Assembly: GCF_031769195.1 (NCBI RefSeq)
Contig: NZ_JAVHNP010000001.1
Span: 866,892 to 930,891, forward strand
DNA length: 64,000 nt
Direction: 5' to 3'
Source: Vreelandella sp031769195
GTDB lineage: Bacteria > Pseudomonadota > Gammaproteobacteria > Pseudomonadales > Halomonadaceae
The first letter of the stretch is position 1; every line of letters starts with the position of its first letter. The notes beneath the pieces are model-generated. The model was not told where the DNA came from and searched no databases. It saw nothing but the letters and a program-made list of their open reading frames with translations. Positions 46,064-54,994 of the stretch are shown in pieces. Position numbers and translations under genes: made by a program.

Positions 46064-46878
46064 CGACGACTACCCCCAAACATCCTGCTCAGCAAACTTT
46101 TACGCTGCATTTCATGAAAGCGCAGCGGCATGTCTTCACCCAGCAGGCGAGAAACGGTATCCGCATACGCTTGGCCCGCATCGCTTGCGCCGTCGTGGGT
46201 CACCGGAACCCCTTGGTTAGAGGCCCGCAACACGGCTTCAGACTCAGGAATCAGGCCGAGCAGGTCGATGGCGAGAATCTCACGGATATCGTCCAGGGTC
46301 AGCATATCACCAGAGGTGACACGGGCTGGGTTGTAGCGGGTAATCAGCAGATGCTCTTTGACGGGTTCAAGGCTCTGCTCAGCGCGTTGGGTTTTCGACC
46401 CCAACAGCCCCAGGATACGGTCAGAGTCACGTACCGAGGAGACTTCTGGGTTGGTCACCACAATTGCTTCGTCGGCGTAGTACATGGCCAGCTGCGCGCC
46501 ACGCTCAATGCCGGCGGGAGAGTCGCATAAGATGTAATCAAAATCATCTTTGAGCTGCTCGAGGATTTTTTCGACGCCCTCTTGGGTCAGCGCATCCTTA
46601 TCGCGAGTCTGGGAAGCAGGCAAGATGAACAGGTTTTCAACGCGCTTATCGCGGATCAATGCCTGGTTTAGCCCTGCCTCACCTTGGATAACGTTCACAA
46701 GGTCGTACACCACACGGCGCTCGCACCCCATAATCAAATCCAGGTTGCGCAGCCCCACGTCAAAATCAATCACCACCGTTTTTTTGCCACGTAGCGCGAG
46801 CCCTGTGGAAATCGCCGCGGCGCTGGTGGTTTTACCGACCCCCCCTTTACCTGAGGTCACAACAATTATTTTGGCCAA
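46060..46878 (-). CDS. minD: Septum site-determining ATPase MinD
   Basis: A 272-residue deviant-Walker ATPase: GKGGVGKTT (10-18), VIDFDVGLRNLDLIMGCERR, CDSPAGIERGA, and a C-terminal amphipathic helix (KSLLSRMFGG) that binds membrane when ATP is bound. It recruits MinC and MinE. Downstream of minC by 155 bp, a gap wide enough for an internal promoter. Confidence 0.98.
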   Translation of the reverse strand: MAKIIVVTSGKGGVGKTTSAAAISTGLALRGKKTVVIDFDVGLRNLDLIMGCERRVVYDLVNVIQGEAGLNQALIRDKRVENLFILPASQTRDKDALTQEGVEKILEQLKDDFDYILCDSPAGIERGAQLAMYYADEAIVVTNPEVSSVRDSDRILGLLGSKTQRAEQSLEPVKEHLLITRYNPARVTSGDMLTLDDIREILAIDLLGLIPESEAVLRASNQGVPVTHDGASDAGQAYADTVSRLLGEDMPLRFHEMQRKSLLSRMFGGSRR

Positions 46879-47033
46879 GAGTCACTTCCTTCTTGAAGTC
46901 GTTCATCGCGAGCGGATTAGGTTGCGCTGCGCGCATAACGGGAACATCAATGTCATCAAAACAGCACACTGTAACGGATAGCGGCCGTGGCGTCGCTAGG
47001 CATGAAGCACTAACTGCCACTCAGTCAAGTAGC

Positions 47034-47771
47034 TTAACCAAGCGGCTTAATTTCCAGCTGTTCTTTCATAAAATGCACTTCGGCCGCCCGCCCTAATAGC
47101 TGCGAGTCGATATCTTCTAACCGCTTATAATTACCTGCCACGGAGAGAAGCTCCGCTTCCAGTTCGCGACAGTAAATACCGGCATGGGTATTGCCATGAA
47201 TACCCGCTAGCGCGCGACCGCGCAGCGCGCCGTACACATGGATACTGCCCGCGGCGAGCACTTCAGCGCCAGCATTCACGGCACCAATCACAATTAAATC
47301 ACCTTCCGATGCGCTTACCTGCTGGCCTGAGCGCACCGTTCCCCGGTAAAGCCGCGTCTCAGCGGATCCCGAGGCAGCCTCTGCGCTCTCTTCTTCATCT
47401 TGCTCGGCAAACGGAGCCACGCTTTCCAGCGCCCGTGCTCGGCCCTCTTCCACCGGTGCAAACCAGCCAAGCCCCAGCGCCCAGGCCGACTGACGGATAG
47501 GCTCAGCGCCGCCACGCACGGCCACTGGCAACAGCTTATGGTCACGACAAACCGCACAAATTCGCTCTAGAGCAAGATGCGGTTCATCGAGTTTTTCCAC
47601 GCTAAGCACAACGGGTGTATGCTGAAAGAACGCGGGAGATTGCGACAGTTTGCCAGCAAGCTGCCGCCGGATACGTTCCGGATCAGCGCTCGTCAACTCC
47701 ATGACGGTCATCGGCAGCATGCCGCCCTTGAAGGTAAAGGCTACTTCGGCACTGTTGGCGTTGAGGCTCAT
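47034..47771 (-). CDS. minC: Septum site-determining protein MinC
   Basis: A 245-residue inhibitor of FtsZ polymerisation. The N-terminal domain (1-110) begins VAFTFKGGMLPMTVMEL; an acidic linker follows (EQDEEESAEAASGSAE); the C-terminal beta-helix (RSGQQVSASEGDLIVIGAVNAGAEVLA, SIHVYGALRGRALAGIHG) binds MinD and FtsZ. ATG 47771 is chosen for its GGAG at seven bases; earlier in-frame starts lack this. Confidence 0.95.
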   Translation of the reverse strand: MSLNANSAEVAFTFKGGMLPMTVMELTSADPERIRRQLAGKLSQSPAFFQHTPVVLSVEKLDEPHLALERICAVCRDHKLLPVAVRGGAEPIRQSAWALGLGWFAPVEEGRARALESVAPFAEQDEEESAEAASGSAETRLYRGTVRSGQQVSASEGDLIVIGAVNAGAEVLAAGSIHVYGALRGRALAGIHGNTHAGIYCRELEAELLSVAGNYKRLEDIDSQLLGRAAEVHFMKEQLEIKPLG

Positions 47772-47952
47772 GGCCGAACTCCATGTCATGTTCAGGTAAG
47801 ATAAGAGTAGCGCAATCTCGCGCCTTGCGTTGTGACTCGCTGGAAAACTCACAGCGCTACGGCAAAGCTAAGCGACAGCGACGAGGACTGCAACCGCCTG
47901 CTCATCGATGTCTAATTTTTTTCACGTTACGCACCTCTAAGCAGGATGATCC

Positions 47953-50763
47953 ATGCACGGACTGTTACGACGCCTGTTCGCTCCTCGGTGGCAACACCCC
48001 GATCCCGAGGTGCGCCGCAAGGCACTTCAGCAGCTTGACCCGCAGCAAACGGAGCAGCGTGAGGCCCTAGTGGCCCTCGCCAACGATAGTGACAGCGGCA
48101 TTCAATTAGCCGCGCTCCTTGCCCTTGACGACCTCAACGGTCTGCTCGCCGCCTATGAGCAGCACGCTCAGGACGAAGCGTGGTTCAACGCGCTTTGTCA
48201 GCGCATGACGGGGGCAGAGGGCCATGTGGACTTGCAGCAGCGTCAAGCGTGCGTGTCGACGCTCACCGATCAGCGCCTGCTCAATACAATTGCCATGCAG
48301 GGCGACAACCTAGGGCTGCGGCTCGTTGCCTTAGAGCGACTGACGGAGGAAGAAGACCTCGTTCAACAGGCATGCCATAACAGCGTCGCGGCGGTGCGTC
48401 ATCAAGCGGCCGAGCGGGTTAACGATGAAGAGCAGCTGAAGCGGCTGCTGCGAGAGGCACGTCGTGACCGCCAAGTGGTTCGCTTTGCTAAAGAGAAGCT
48501 CACGCAGCTGCGTAACGATGCCCAGTGGCTAACAGATCAGCAGACACAGCGGGAGCACCTGCTCACCCAATTAGAGCAGCACGCTAGAGCGCCTTGGGAG
48601 CCGCTTTACGGCGGCCGTTTCCGCCACTTAGAGCGAGAGTGGCAGAATCTCAGCCATCCACCCAGCGTCAGCCAGGAGCAGCGCTTTCACCAAGCGGTGC
48701 TGAGCTGTCGCAAAACACTCCACGACCATGAAACTCAGGAGCAGGCCCGCCAGCAGAGCCTTGCCCGCCGCGCAGAAGCGGAAAGCACCCGTGACCAATT
48801 GCTGGAAGGATTAGAAGAAACCCTAGAAGGCTTGACCCATGCCAGCGAGTTGACGGCCCAAGACATCGACAGCCTGCGTGCTCAGCGCCAGCTACTGGGC
48901 CAGCGCTGGCAGTCACTCTCAGACCTCCACCCGCCTAACGAAACGACACAAAAGCGCTACGGCAAAGCACTCCAACAGTATGAACAGAGCATGGAAGCTT
49001 GGCAGCGCTGGCAAGCCGTTAGCCTGGCCGTGGAGCAGGCACTGGCTGAGAACGACCTCGAGACGCTGATGTCGCTGTTGGCCGAGTGCCGCTGGCCAGA
49101 CACGCTGACGCCGCCAGCGCTGCTCGCACAGGCGCAGCAGCAGCTCGCCGCGCATAGCACCGCACCGCCGCCACAGGCAGGGCTCTCCACCACGGCGCTA
49201 ACCGCTGAACTGGACAACTTCGAGCACCTGTTAGAGCGAGGTGCCTTTAAAAGCGCCAGCCGCTTACACCAGCGCTTGAAGCCGTCGATTGAGGCATTGA
49301 CCGGCAGCGACAGCAAACCACTTAAAAGCCGCCTCAAGCATCTGGGCGCTCGGCTTGCCGAACTGCGCGACTGGCGCGGTTTCGTAGCAGGCCCCAAACG
49401 CGAGCAGCTGTGCGCAAGCATTGAAGCACTCGCCAGTGATCAGCACATGGCAGAATCCGCTCTGGATCGGCACCATCGCCAGTTAGTGAAAGAGTGGAAA
49501 GCGCTAGGTGATGCAGCGGCCAACCGAGAACAGTCTGCCCGTTTCCGGGCGGCATCTGACCGTATCCATGAGCGTCTTGCCCCCTGGCGTGCCCAGTTAG
49601 ACCAAGAGCGGGAAGCCAACCTGCATGGCCGCGAAGCGCTCTGCGAACAGCTAGAAACGCTGCTTTCTCAGCCCGCAGAAGACGCAGACCCCGATGTACT
49701 CAGGGAGATTCGTGACAAGGCGCGCCACCAGTGGCGCCATTACTCACCGGTGCCACGGGAGCACTCCGAAGCCATTGGCCGCCGTTTTGGCGCTATTCGG
49801 CATCGCCTTCAGGCGCTGATCGACCAGCGCGCGGAGCACATCGCCGCACAAAAACGCGCGCTGATTGAGCAGGTTCAAGCCCTGCAAAGCGATACTGAGC
49901 AGCCGCTGGCAGCGCGTATCACGCGGACCAAACAGCTACAGCAGGAGTGGCGCTCGTTAGGCCGCGCACCCAAAGGCGAAGAGCAGGCGCTATGGAAGGC
50001 CTTCCGTAGCGCCTGCGATCAGCTGTTTGCCCAACGCGATGCCCACAAACATGAGCAAGCCGCCCGCCAACAGCAAACCCTGGACCAACTGCAGGCCATT
50101 GTTGATGAGATGGAGGCTTGGCAGCCTGCCAACGCCCATGAAGCAGAACGCCTAGAGGCGTACCTTGCCAGCATCAACCAACTTGAACCACTGCCCCGCA
50201 ACCGACGCAGCGAAGGCATGCAGCGTCGGCTTGGCGGTATTGTGCGCGCCAAGCGTGAACGCTTAAGCCGCTTGGAAATTGCTGGCCAAGTGCAGCAGTG
50301 GCATGCCCTGCTTCCTCTCGTGAACGCGCATTTGCGCGCTGACCAACAGGCTATAAGCGGTGAGGGCGCGCAGGCCCTGGATGCCACCAACGAGATTGCT
50401 TTTGAGCTACCGGCCACGTTTAACGAAGCACATCATCAGCGCAACCGTGCCCGCCTGTCAGCTACCCTGCCGCTCCCAAACGAGCAGCAAAGCGCACTGG
50501 AGGAGCAGCTCGCTCGCCTGCGGGTGCATCTTTCACTGCTTGCATTAGGCAGCGTTAAACAGCGTGATGAGCCGTTAAGGCTTGCCATTCAAGTGGAGCG
50601 TTTAAACAGTGGCCTGCATACCGAGCGCAGTAAAGCTGATGAGCTGGATGATGTGTTGGCCGCGCTGCTGTCATTGGGGCCGATGCCTCAGCATCTCTGG
50701 CAAAGAGAAGTAGATGAGCTGGACAATTTACTCAGCCGGCTAGCTCGGCCGCCCCAGCCATAA
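47953..50763 (+). CDS. Large DUF349 repeat protein
   Basis: A 936-residue cytosolic protein rich in Gln, Arg, Glu and Leu with long helical stretches. The N-terminal ~170 residues look like HEAT-type helices (DPEVRRKALQQLD; LGLRLVALERLTEEEDL; VAAVRHQAAERVNDEEQLKRLL). The rest has several DUF349 units, the clearest being QQEWRSLGRAPKGEEQALWKAFRSACDQL and VKEWKALGDAAANREQSARFRAASDRI. The molecular role of DUF349 proteins is not established. It is divergent from minC, and its stop is followed by a strong terminator. Confidence 0.85.
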   Translation: MHGLLRRLFAPRWQHPDPEVRRKALQQLDPQQTEQREALVALANDSDSGIQLAALLALDDLNGLLAAYEQHAQDEAWFNALCQRMTGAEGHVDLQQRQACVSTLTDQRLLNTIAMQGDNLGLRLVALERLTEEEDLVQQACHNSVAAVRHQAAERVNDEEQLKRLLREARRDRQVVRFAKEKLTQLRNDAQWLTDQQTQREHLLTQLEQHARAPWEPLYGGRFRHLEREWQNLSHPPSVSQEQRFHQAVLSCRKTLHDHETQEQARQQSLARRAEAESTRDQLLEGLEETLEGLTHASELTAQDIDSLRAQRQLLGQRWQSLSDLHPPNETTQKRYGKALQQYEQSMEAWQRWQAVSLAVEQALAENDLETLMSLLAECRWPDTLTPPALLAQAQQQLAAHSTAPPPQAGLSTTALTAELDNFEHLLERGAFKSASRLHQRLKPSIEALTGSDSKPLKSRLKHLGARLAELRDWRGFVAGPKREQLCASIEALASDQHMAESALDRHHRQLVKEWKALGDAAANREQSARFRAASDRIHERLAPWRAQLDQEREANLHGREALCEQLETLLSQPAEDADPDVLREIRDKARHQWRHYSPVPREHSEAIGRRFGAIRHRLQALIDQRAEHIAAQKRALIEQVQALQSDTEQPLAARITRTKQLQQEWRSLGRAPKGEEQALWKAFRSACDQLFAQRDAHKHEQAARQQQTLDQLQAIVDEMEAWQPANAHEAERLEAYLASINQLEPLPRNRRSEGMQRRLGGIVRAKRERLSRLEIAGQVQQWHALLPLVNAHLRADQQAISGEGAQALDATNEIAFELPATFNEAHHQRNRARLSATLPLPNEQQSALEEQLARLRVHLSLLALGSVKQRDEPLRLAIQVERLNSGLHTERSKADELDDVLAALLSLGPMPQHLWQREVDELDNLLSRLARPPQP

Positions 50764-50797
50764 CACGCGACGGCGAAACGCATGGCGTGAAATGGCA

Positions 50798-50824
50798 AAC
50801 GGGAGGCATATCGCCTCCCGTTTT
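50798..50824 (+). terminator. Terminator of the DUF349 gene
   Basis: A 10-bp stem (50798-50807 with 50813-50822) and a 5-nt loop, running into TTTT on the + strand, 35 bp after the stop codon. Confidence 0.88.
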
Positions 50825-50872
50825 CGCTTTCTCTCTTATGAAAAGATCGCGTGTGCTAAATGTCAGGGCCTG

Positions 50873-51619
50873 TTAGCCCATAAACTGGCCGCCGTTAATA
50901 TCAATATTGGCACCGGTTATAAAGCCGGACTCTTTGTCCGCTAAGAAGGTGACCAAACGACCAATCTCTTCTGGCGTACCGTAGCGTTTGACCGGAATCG
51001 TTTCACGTATCGCTTCGCGCACCTGCTCCGGAATTTTCATAATCATATCGGTGGCAATGTAGCCGGGCGAGACAGTGTTGACGGTAATGCCTTTCGTGGC
51101 GGTTTCCTGCGCCAGCGACATCGTTAACCCGTGCATCCCCGCTTTGGCCGCCGCGTAGTTCACTTGGCCAAACTGGCCTTTTCGGCCGTTGATGGAAGAA
51201 ATATTGATGATGCGTCCGTAGCCACCTTCCAGCATCATCTCAATCACGCTGCGGCACGTATTGAAGACGCTGTTCAGGTTGGTATCAATGACTTGATACC
51301 ATTGCTCGTACGACATCTTTTTCATGGTGCCGTCGCGGGTGATACCTGCACAGTTCACCAGCACGCTGATTGGCCCATGCTTTTCGTGGATCTCGCGGGC
51401 ACCTTCAATACAGGCGTTATGGTCGGACAGATCAACACCCGACAGGGCGATGTTGTTGTAGCCGTCGGCTTGCTGGGTTTCCAGCCAGGTTTTGGCTTTG
51501 TCGGGATTGTGATACCCCGCCACTACCAAATAACCCGCATCCGCCAACGAACGACAAATTGCCGTTCCGATTCCACCAGTTCCACCAGTTACCCAGGCGA
51601 CGGGGGCTTGATTGGCCAT
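50873..51619 (-). CDS. phaB: Acetoacetyl-CoA reductase (PhaB-type SDR)
   Basis: A 248-residue short-chain dehydrogenase: cofactor motif TGGTGGIG (11-18), NCAG (89-92), and the catalytic Ser141/Ser142, Tyr155 and Lys159 in NISSINGRKGQFGQVNYAAAK. These match NADPH-dependent acetoacetyl-CoA reductases, which supply (R)-3-hydroxybutyryl-CoA for polyhydroxybutyrate. phaA and phaC are not adjacent, which is usual in Halomonas. FabG-like ketoacyl reductases are the main alternative. Confidence 0.88.
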   Translation of the reverse strand: MANQAPVAWVTGGTGGIGTAICRSLADAGYLVVAGYHNPDKAKTWLETQQADGYNNIALSGVDLSDHNACIEGAREIHEKHGPISVLVNCAGITRDGTMKKMSYEQWYQVIDTNLNSVFNTCRSVIEMMLEGGYGRIINISSINGRKGQFGQVNYAAAKAGMHGLTMSLAQETATKGITVNTVSPGYIATDMIMKIPEQVREAIRETIPVKRYGTPEEIGRLVTFLADKESGFITGANIDINGGQFMG

Positions 51620-51852
51620 TGACTACCTCCCTGATATGACAAATGGCTTGGACTTTAAGCGCTGTTTTGGTGTCGCAAGCCACTCTGAATAAGCGCTTTC
51701 GCGCTTCTTTCACTCACAGCACGCCGCTTGTTCTATTGGCGACACACCGACAGTAAGCTTTTTGTTATGCCTATTGGAAGCATAGCTTTACTCTTTCAAT
51801 GTTGCAGCACGATGAAGATGACTACCAGCAAGGAAGCGTTTTATATTAGGGG

Positions 51853-51880
51853 TTGACTTGGCGTCAAAAATACGTAGAAT
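51853..51880 (+). promoter_or_regulatory. Promoter of the initiator tRNA gene
   Basis: -35 TTGACT (51853-51858), 16-nt spacer, -10 TAGAAT (51875-51880). The tRNA begins 15 bp further on, so the 5' leader is very short. A strong match and the only promoter-like site in the 275-bp gap after phaB. Confidence 0.85.
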
Positions 51881-51894
51881 ACGCCACACGTTGA

Positions 51895-51971
<77 letters not shown>

Positions 51972-51978
51972 AACATAG

Positions 51979-52011
51979 AAAAAGCCGATTCTTTAGGGAA
52001 TCGGCTTTTTT
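51979..52011 (+). terminator. Terminator of tRNA-fMet
   Basis: A 13-bp perfect stem (51979-51991 with 51998-52010), loop TTTAGG, ending in T6. It starts eight bases after CCA. The identical hairpin recurs at +139 and +278. Confidence 0.93.
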
Positions 52012-52150
52012 GTGCGTGTACGGTAGAGAGTGCTTCGGGAAACAGCTCGTCGGGCTCAGCTCTTGATCACCCCGGGAAGGCCATCGGCTCAAACCCGGTC
52101 CCCGCTACCAAACATAGAAAAAGCCGATTCTTTAGGGAATCGGCTTTTTT
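52012..52150 (+). repeat. 139-bp tandem repeat copy 1: decayed initiator tRNA plus intact terminator
   Basis: It retains 3' tRNA pieces: AGCTCGTCGGGCTCA (D-arm side and anticodon stem, from 52044) and, after about 12 foreign bases where the anticodon should be, GGCCATCGGCTCAAACCCGG and CCCCGCTACCA to 52110. The T-loop T54 is C. The acceptor 5' strand and D stem are lost, so it cannot be a functional tRNA. The terminator hairpin that follows is identical to the one after the true gene. Confidence 0.9.
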
Positions 52151-52289
52151 GTGCGTGTACAGTAGAGAGTGCTTCGGGAAACAGCTCGTCGGGCTCAGCT
52201 CTTGATCACCCTGGGAAGGCCATCGGCTCAAATCCGGTCCCCGCTACCAAACATAGAAAAAGCCGATTCTTTAGGGAATCGGCTTTTTT
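52151..52289 (+). repeat. 139-bp tandem repeat copy 2: decayed initiator tRNA plus intact terminator
   Basis: Differs from copy 1 at only three positions (g/a near 52161, c/t near 52213, c/t near 52234). Its pseudo-tRNA has the same 12-base disruption of the anticodon region and the same T54-to-C change, so it was duplicated after decay. After its terminator the sequence departs, but GCTCGTCGGGC reappears at 52296-52306, the stub of a third unit. The 109 bp from 52290 to 52398 contain nothing else I can assign except the region upstream of the CnoX-like gene. Confidence 0.9.
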
Positions 52290-52398
52290 GTGCGCGCTCG
52301 TCGGGCACTGTGCTTTATTTCCCTCTGCTTCCTTGAATCCCTGCGGGGTTGCCTGCATATCATGGAGTAACCTTATTTATGCGATGCAGAGTTTACCC

Positions 52399-53343
52399 AT
52401 GTCCATTATTGATCCCCGTACCGGCAACCCGATGACTGCCGAACCTGCTGCGCGTAACAACGCGCCAGCCGGTGGCGAGCGCCCTAGCGTGACGCGAGAA
52501 GAAGTCATCATTGAGCTCAACGCAGGTAATATTCAGCAGGTGCTGGAAGCCTCTATGCAGGTGCCGGTGCTGATGGACTGCTGGGCTCCCTGGTGTGAGC
52601 CGTGTAAGAACCTGATGCCGGTACTTGAAAAACTGGCGGTGGAATACGCTGGCGCTTTCTTACTGGCAACGCTGGATGTCGAAGCCAACCCAGAGATCGC
52701 CGGGCAGCTGGGCGTGCGCTCCGTGCCTGACGTGAAGCTCATTAGCCAAGGCGGCTTAGTAGACAGCTTCCAAGGCGCACTGCCTGAAAAAGAAGTGCGC
52801 GAGTGGTTGAACCGCTACTTCCCTACCCCCGGCGACGCGCCACCCAGCCCCGAAGAGCAGGCGGAAGAAGCCTTGAGCGCTGGCGATGCGGCAGGCGCGC
52901 GGGAGATTTACCAAACGCTGATCGGCCAATACCCGGAACACTACGCTTACCAGATTGGCTTAGCCAAAACGCTGGTTGCCGAGGGGCGCGGTGAGGATGC
53001 GCGTAGCGTGCTGGACAATTTACCGCCAGAGGAGCGTGACGCTGCCCCTGCTCGCGGCGTCCGCGCCAGCATCGAATTCAGCGAACAGGCCCTCTCGACA
53101 GAAGAGATTGCCGCGCTGGGTGAGCGCACCGACAGCGAAGCCCAGTATCAGCGAGCGCTGCGCCAAGTGGCCGACGGTCACTACGATGCGGGCCTGGAAG
53201 CCTTGCTGGCGCTAATGAAGCAAGACCGCGCCTATAATGACGACGCAGCCCGCAAAACGCTGCTACAGGTATTCGATGCGCTAGGGGCAGACCATCCTCT
53301 GACCGTCACCTACCGCCGTAAGCTGTTTGCCCTGCTCTACTAG
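52399..53343 (+). CDS. Thioredoxin-TPR co-chaperone (CnoX/YbbN-like)
   Basis: A 314-residue protein: N-terminal thioredoxin domain (about 30-140) with the active-site Cys66-Glu-Pro-Cys69 in CWAPWCEPCK and cis-Pro in RSVPDVKLI, then TPR-like helices (150-314; AEEALSAGDAAGAREIYQTLI, AYQIGLAKTLVAEGRGEDA). The combination is that of CnoX, a redox holdase that passes clients to GroEL. E. coli CnoX lacks the CXXC; here both Cys are present, so thiol-disulfide activity is likely. The frame is open far upstream through the tRNA-derived repeats, but MSIIDPRTGN is the natural start. Confidence 0.9.
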   Translation: MSIIDPRTGNPMTAEPAARNNAPAGGERPSVTREEVIIELNAGNIQQVLEASMQVPVLMDCWAPWCEPCKNLMPVLEKLAVEYAGAFLLATLDVEANPEIAGQLGVRSVPDVKLISQGGLVDSFQGALPEKEVREWLNRYFPTPGDAPPSPEEQAEEALSAGDAAGAREIYQTLIGQYPEHYAYQIGLAKTLVAEGRGEDARSVLDNLPPEERDAAPARGVRASIEFSEQALSTEEIAALGERTDSEAQYQRALRQVADGHYDAGLEALLALMKQDRAYNDDAARKTLLQVFDALGADHPLTVTYRRKLFALLY

Positions 53344-53357
53344 CACCACCGCCTATC

Positions 53358-54521
53358 TTACGCTTTTAACAGCGTATCCAGCCGTGCCAACGCCGCTTCC
53401 AACTGGGAAGCGGTGGTTCCAAAGTTCAAGCGCACAAAGCCCGGGCAGCCAAACGCGGCTCCGTCGGATAGCGCAACGCCCGCCTGTTCTAAAAGCGTCT
53501 TTGCCGGGGACTCTCCCAGCCCTGCTTCACGCATATCCAGCCATGCTAAGTAGGTCGACTCTGGCGCGCTAAGCGACACGCCGGGCCACGTCGCCACACG
53601 CTCTTCCAACACTCTACGGTGGCTGCGTAGCACCTCTAACAGCGCCTGACGCCAAGGTTCGCCGTCACGGTAAGCGGCCTCAGCGGCAACTAACCCCAGC
53701 ACGTTACCATCTGGCAGAAACCCTTTGGTAGCAGCGGCAAAGCGTTGGCGCAGTGTGGCATCGGGAATCACCGCACAGGCGCTGGTGAGCCCGGCTAAGT
53801 TGAAGGTTTTTGACGGTGCCCACAGAGTGATCGTGCGCTTAGCTAGCTCAGGGAACATGGCTGCCAAGGGCTGATGGCTCGCGCCCTCCTCCAGCAGCAA
53901 ATCACAGTGCAGCTCATCAGACACCACCCATAGGTCGTGTCGCTCCACCATCGCTGCCAGCTGTTCTAGCTCCCGCGATGTCCAAACACGCCCGGTAGGA
54001 TTATGCGGATGGCACCAGAGCAATAGACGTGTCTGTGGCGTAATGGCCGCTTCCAGTGCGGCGATATCCAGCTGCCAAGGCTCGCCAGGGGCCGCTGGCT
54101 CGGCTAACATCGCCTGTTGCGCTAGCCGCCCTGTGCGTTCGGCAACGGCCAAGAACGGCGGATAAATAGGCGCAATGGTGAGCACGCCCTCACCGGGTTG
54201 TGTCAGCGCCATGGCAGCAAAGTGCAGTGCCGGCACCACCCCCGGCAGCCACTGCTGCCATTCGGGTTCAATTGGCCACGCATAGTGGCGGGCACTCCAC
54301 TGGCATAGGGCGTTGGTTAAGCTGGCGGGCACTTCCCCATAGCCATAGACGCCGTGGGCGACCCGCTTCTGTAGCGCATCGATCACCGCAGGCGGCGAGT
54401 GGAAATCCATATCGGCGACCCATAACGGCAGTACATCCGCCGCATAGCGGTGCCATTTTTGAGAGGCGTAATGCCCTTCAGGAACGCGCCGCTCAACGGG
54501 CGTGGCAAAATCAAACGCCAT
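53358..54521 (-). CDS. PatB/MalY-type PLP C-S lyase (aminotransferase class I/II)
   Basis: A 387-residue fold-type I PLP enzyme. PLP lysine is in LWAPSKTFNLAGL, with WCHPHNPTGRVW and VSDELHCDLLL before it. The N-terminus FDFATPVERR...WHRYAADVLPLWVADMDF is diagnostic of the PatB/MalY cystathionine beta-lyase group. It likely cleaves cystathionine or cysteine conjugates. ATG 54521 is used; a GTG four residues upstream is possible. Confidence 0.9.
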   Translation of the reverse strand: MAFDFATPVERRVPEGHYASQKWHRYAADVLPLWVADMDFHSPPAVIDALQKRVAHGVYGYGEVPASLTNALCQWSARHYAWPIEPEWQQWLPGVVPALHFAAMALTQPGEGVLTIAPIYPPFLAVAERTGRLAQQAMLAEPAAPGEPWQLDIAALEAAITPQTRLLLWCHPHNPTGRVWTSRELEQLAAMVERHDLWVVSDELHCDLLLEEGASHQPLAAMFPELAKRTITLWAPSKTFNLAGLTSACAVIPDATLRQRFAAATKGFLPDGNVLGLVAAEAAYRDGEPWRQALLEVLRSHRRVLEERVATWPGVSLSAPESTYLAWLDMREAGLGESPAKTLLEQAGVALSDGAAFGCPGFVRLNFGTTASQLEAALARLDTLLKA

Positions 54522-54560
54522 GACAAATCTCACTTATTTCCATAGGAGTAGACACTGAGC

Positions 54561-54992
54561 ATGCCGCAAGATGACTTTTATACCAAGATGCGCGCGGGCT
54601 TATCGGCGCTGTTGCGGCAGTGGCGTTCGCTCGGGCAAGCCGACGCCGACCAGCTCGCGCTGATTCTGGCCGAAACGGCCCGAGTAGCAAAGCTCGGCAC
54701 TCCCGATGCCACGCCCAGCGGTGCAACGCTAGAGCAGTGGAGCCAAGACCAGCAGGGAGAAATACCGCTATGGGCCCCTCGCACCGCCGTATTCCTCCTC
54801 AATCAAATGCCCGCTCGGCCAACGCCCCAAAGCGATGAGGAGGCCTGCGCCTGGGCGTATTGCTGGCTGCGTAACCGCTCGTTTGACTCATTAGACGCTG
54901 CCCGTGCCGCCCTGCCTGCCCACCTGGCTACCCCCCTCAATGACGCACTGGAAGCTGCCTGGCGTGACCAGCAAGGGCTGCGGCTCGTGTAA
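54561..54992 (+). CDS. Protein of unknown function, 143 aa
   Basis: A soluble, helix-rich protein with no motif I recognise. It contains LSALLRQWRSLGQADADQLALIL, IPLWAPRTAVFLLNQMP and WAYCWLRNRSFDSLDAARAALPAHL. No signal peptide or membrane segment. It is divergent from the PatB-like gene (39 bp) and convergent with the HNH gene, whose stop is two bases away. Codon use resembles the neighbours, so it is probably a real lineage gene. Confidence 0.7.
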   Translation: MPQDDFYTKMRAGLSALLRQWRSLGQADADQLALILAETARVAKLGTPDATPSGATLEQWSQDQQGEIPLWAPRTAVFLLNQMPARPTPQSDEEACAWAYCWLRNRSFDSLDAARAALPAHLATPLNDALEAAWRDQQGLRLV

Positions 54993-54994
54993 GC

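Noticed and set aside
52012..52289. CRISPR-like or additional functional tRNA genes
   Set aside because: Two contiguous 139-bp units without unique spacers are not a CRISPR array, and the cloverleaf is destroyed (no anticodon loop, no D stem, T54 changed).
52030..52398. In-frame N-terminal extension of the CnoX-like protein through the 139-bp repeats
   Set aside because: It would translate tRNA remnants and terminator hairpins (the peptide repeats twice in step with the DNA repeat). Conserved thioredoxin homology begins only after MSIIDPRTGN, and terminators would stop the transcript.
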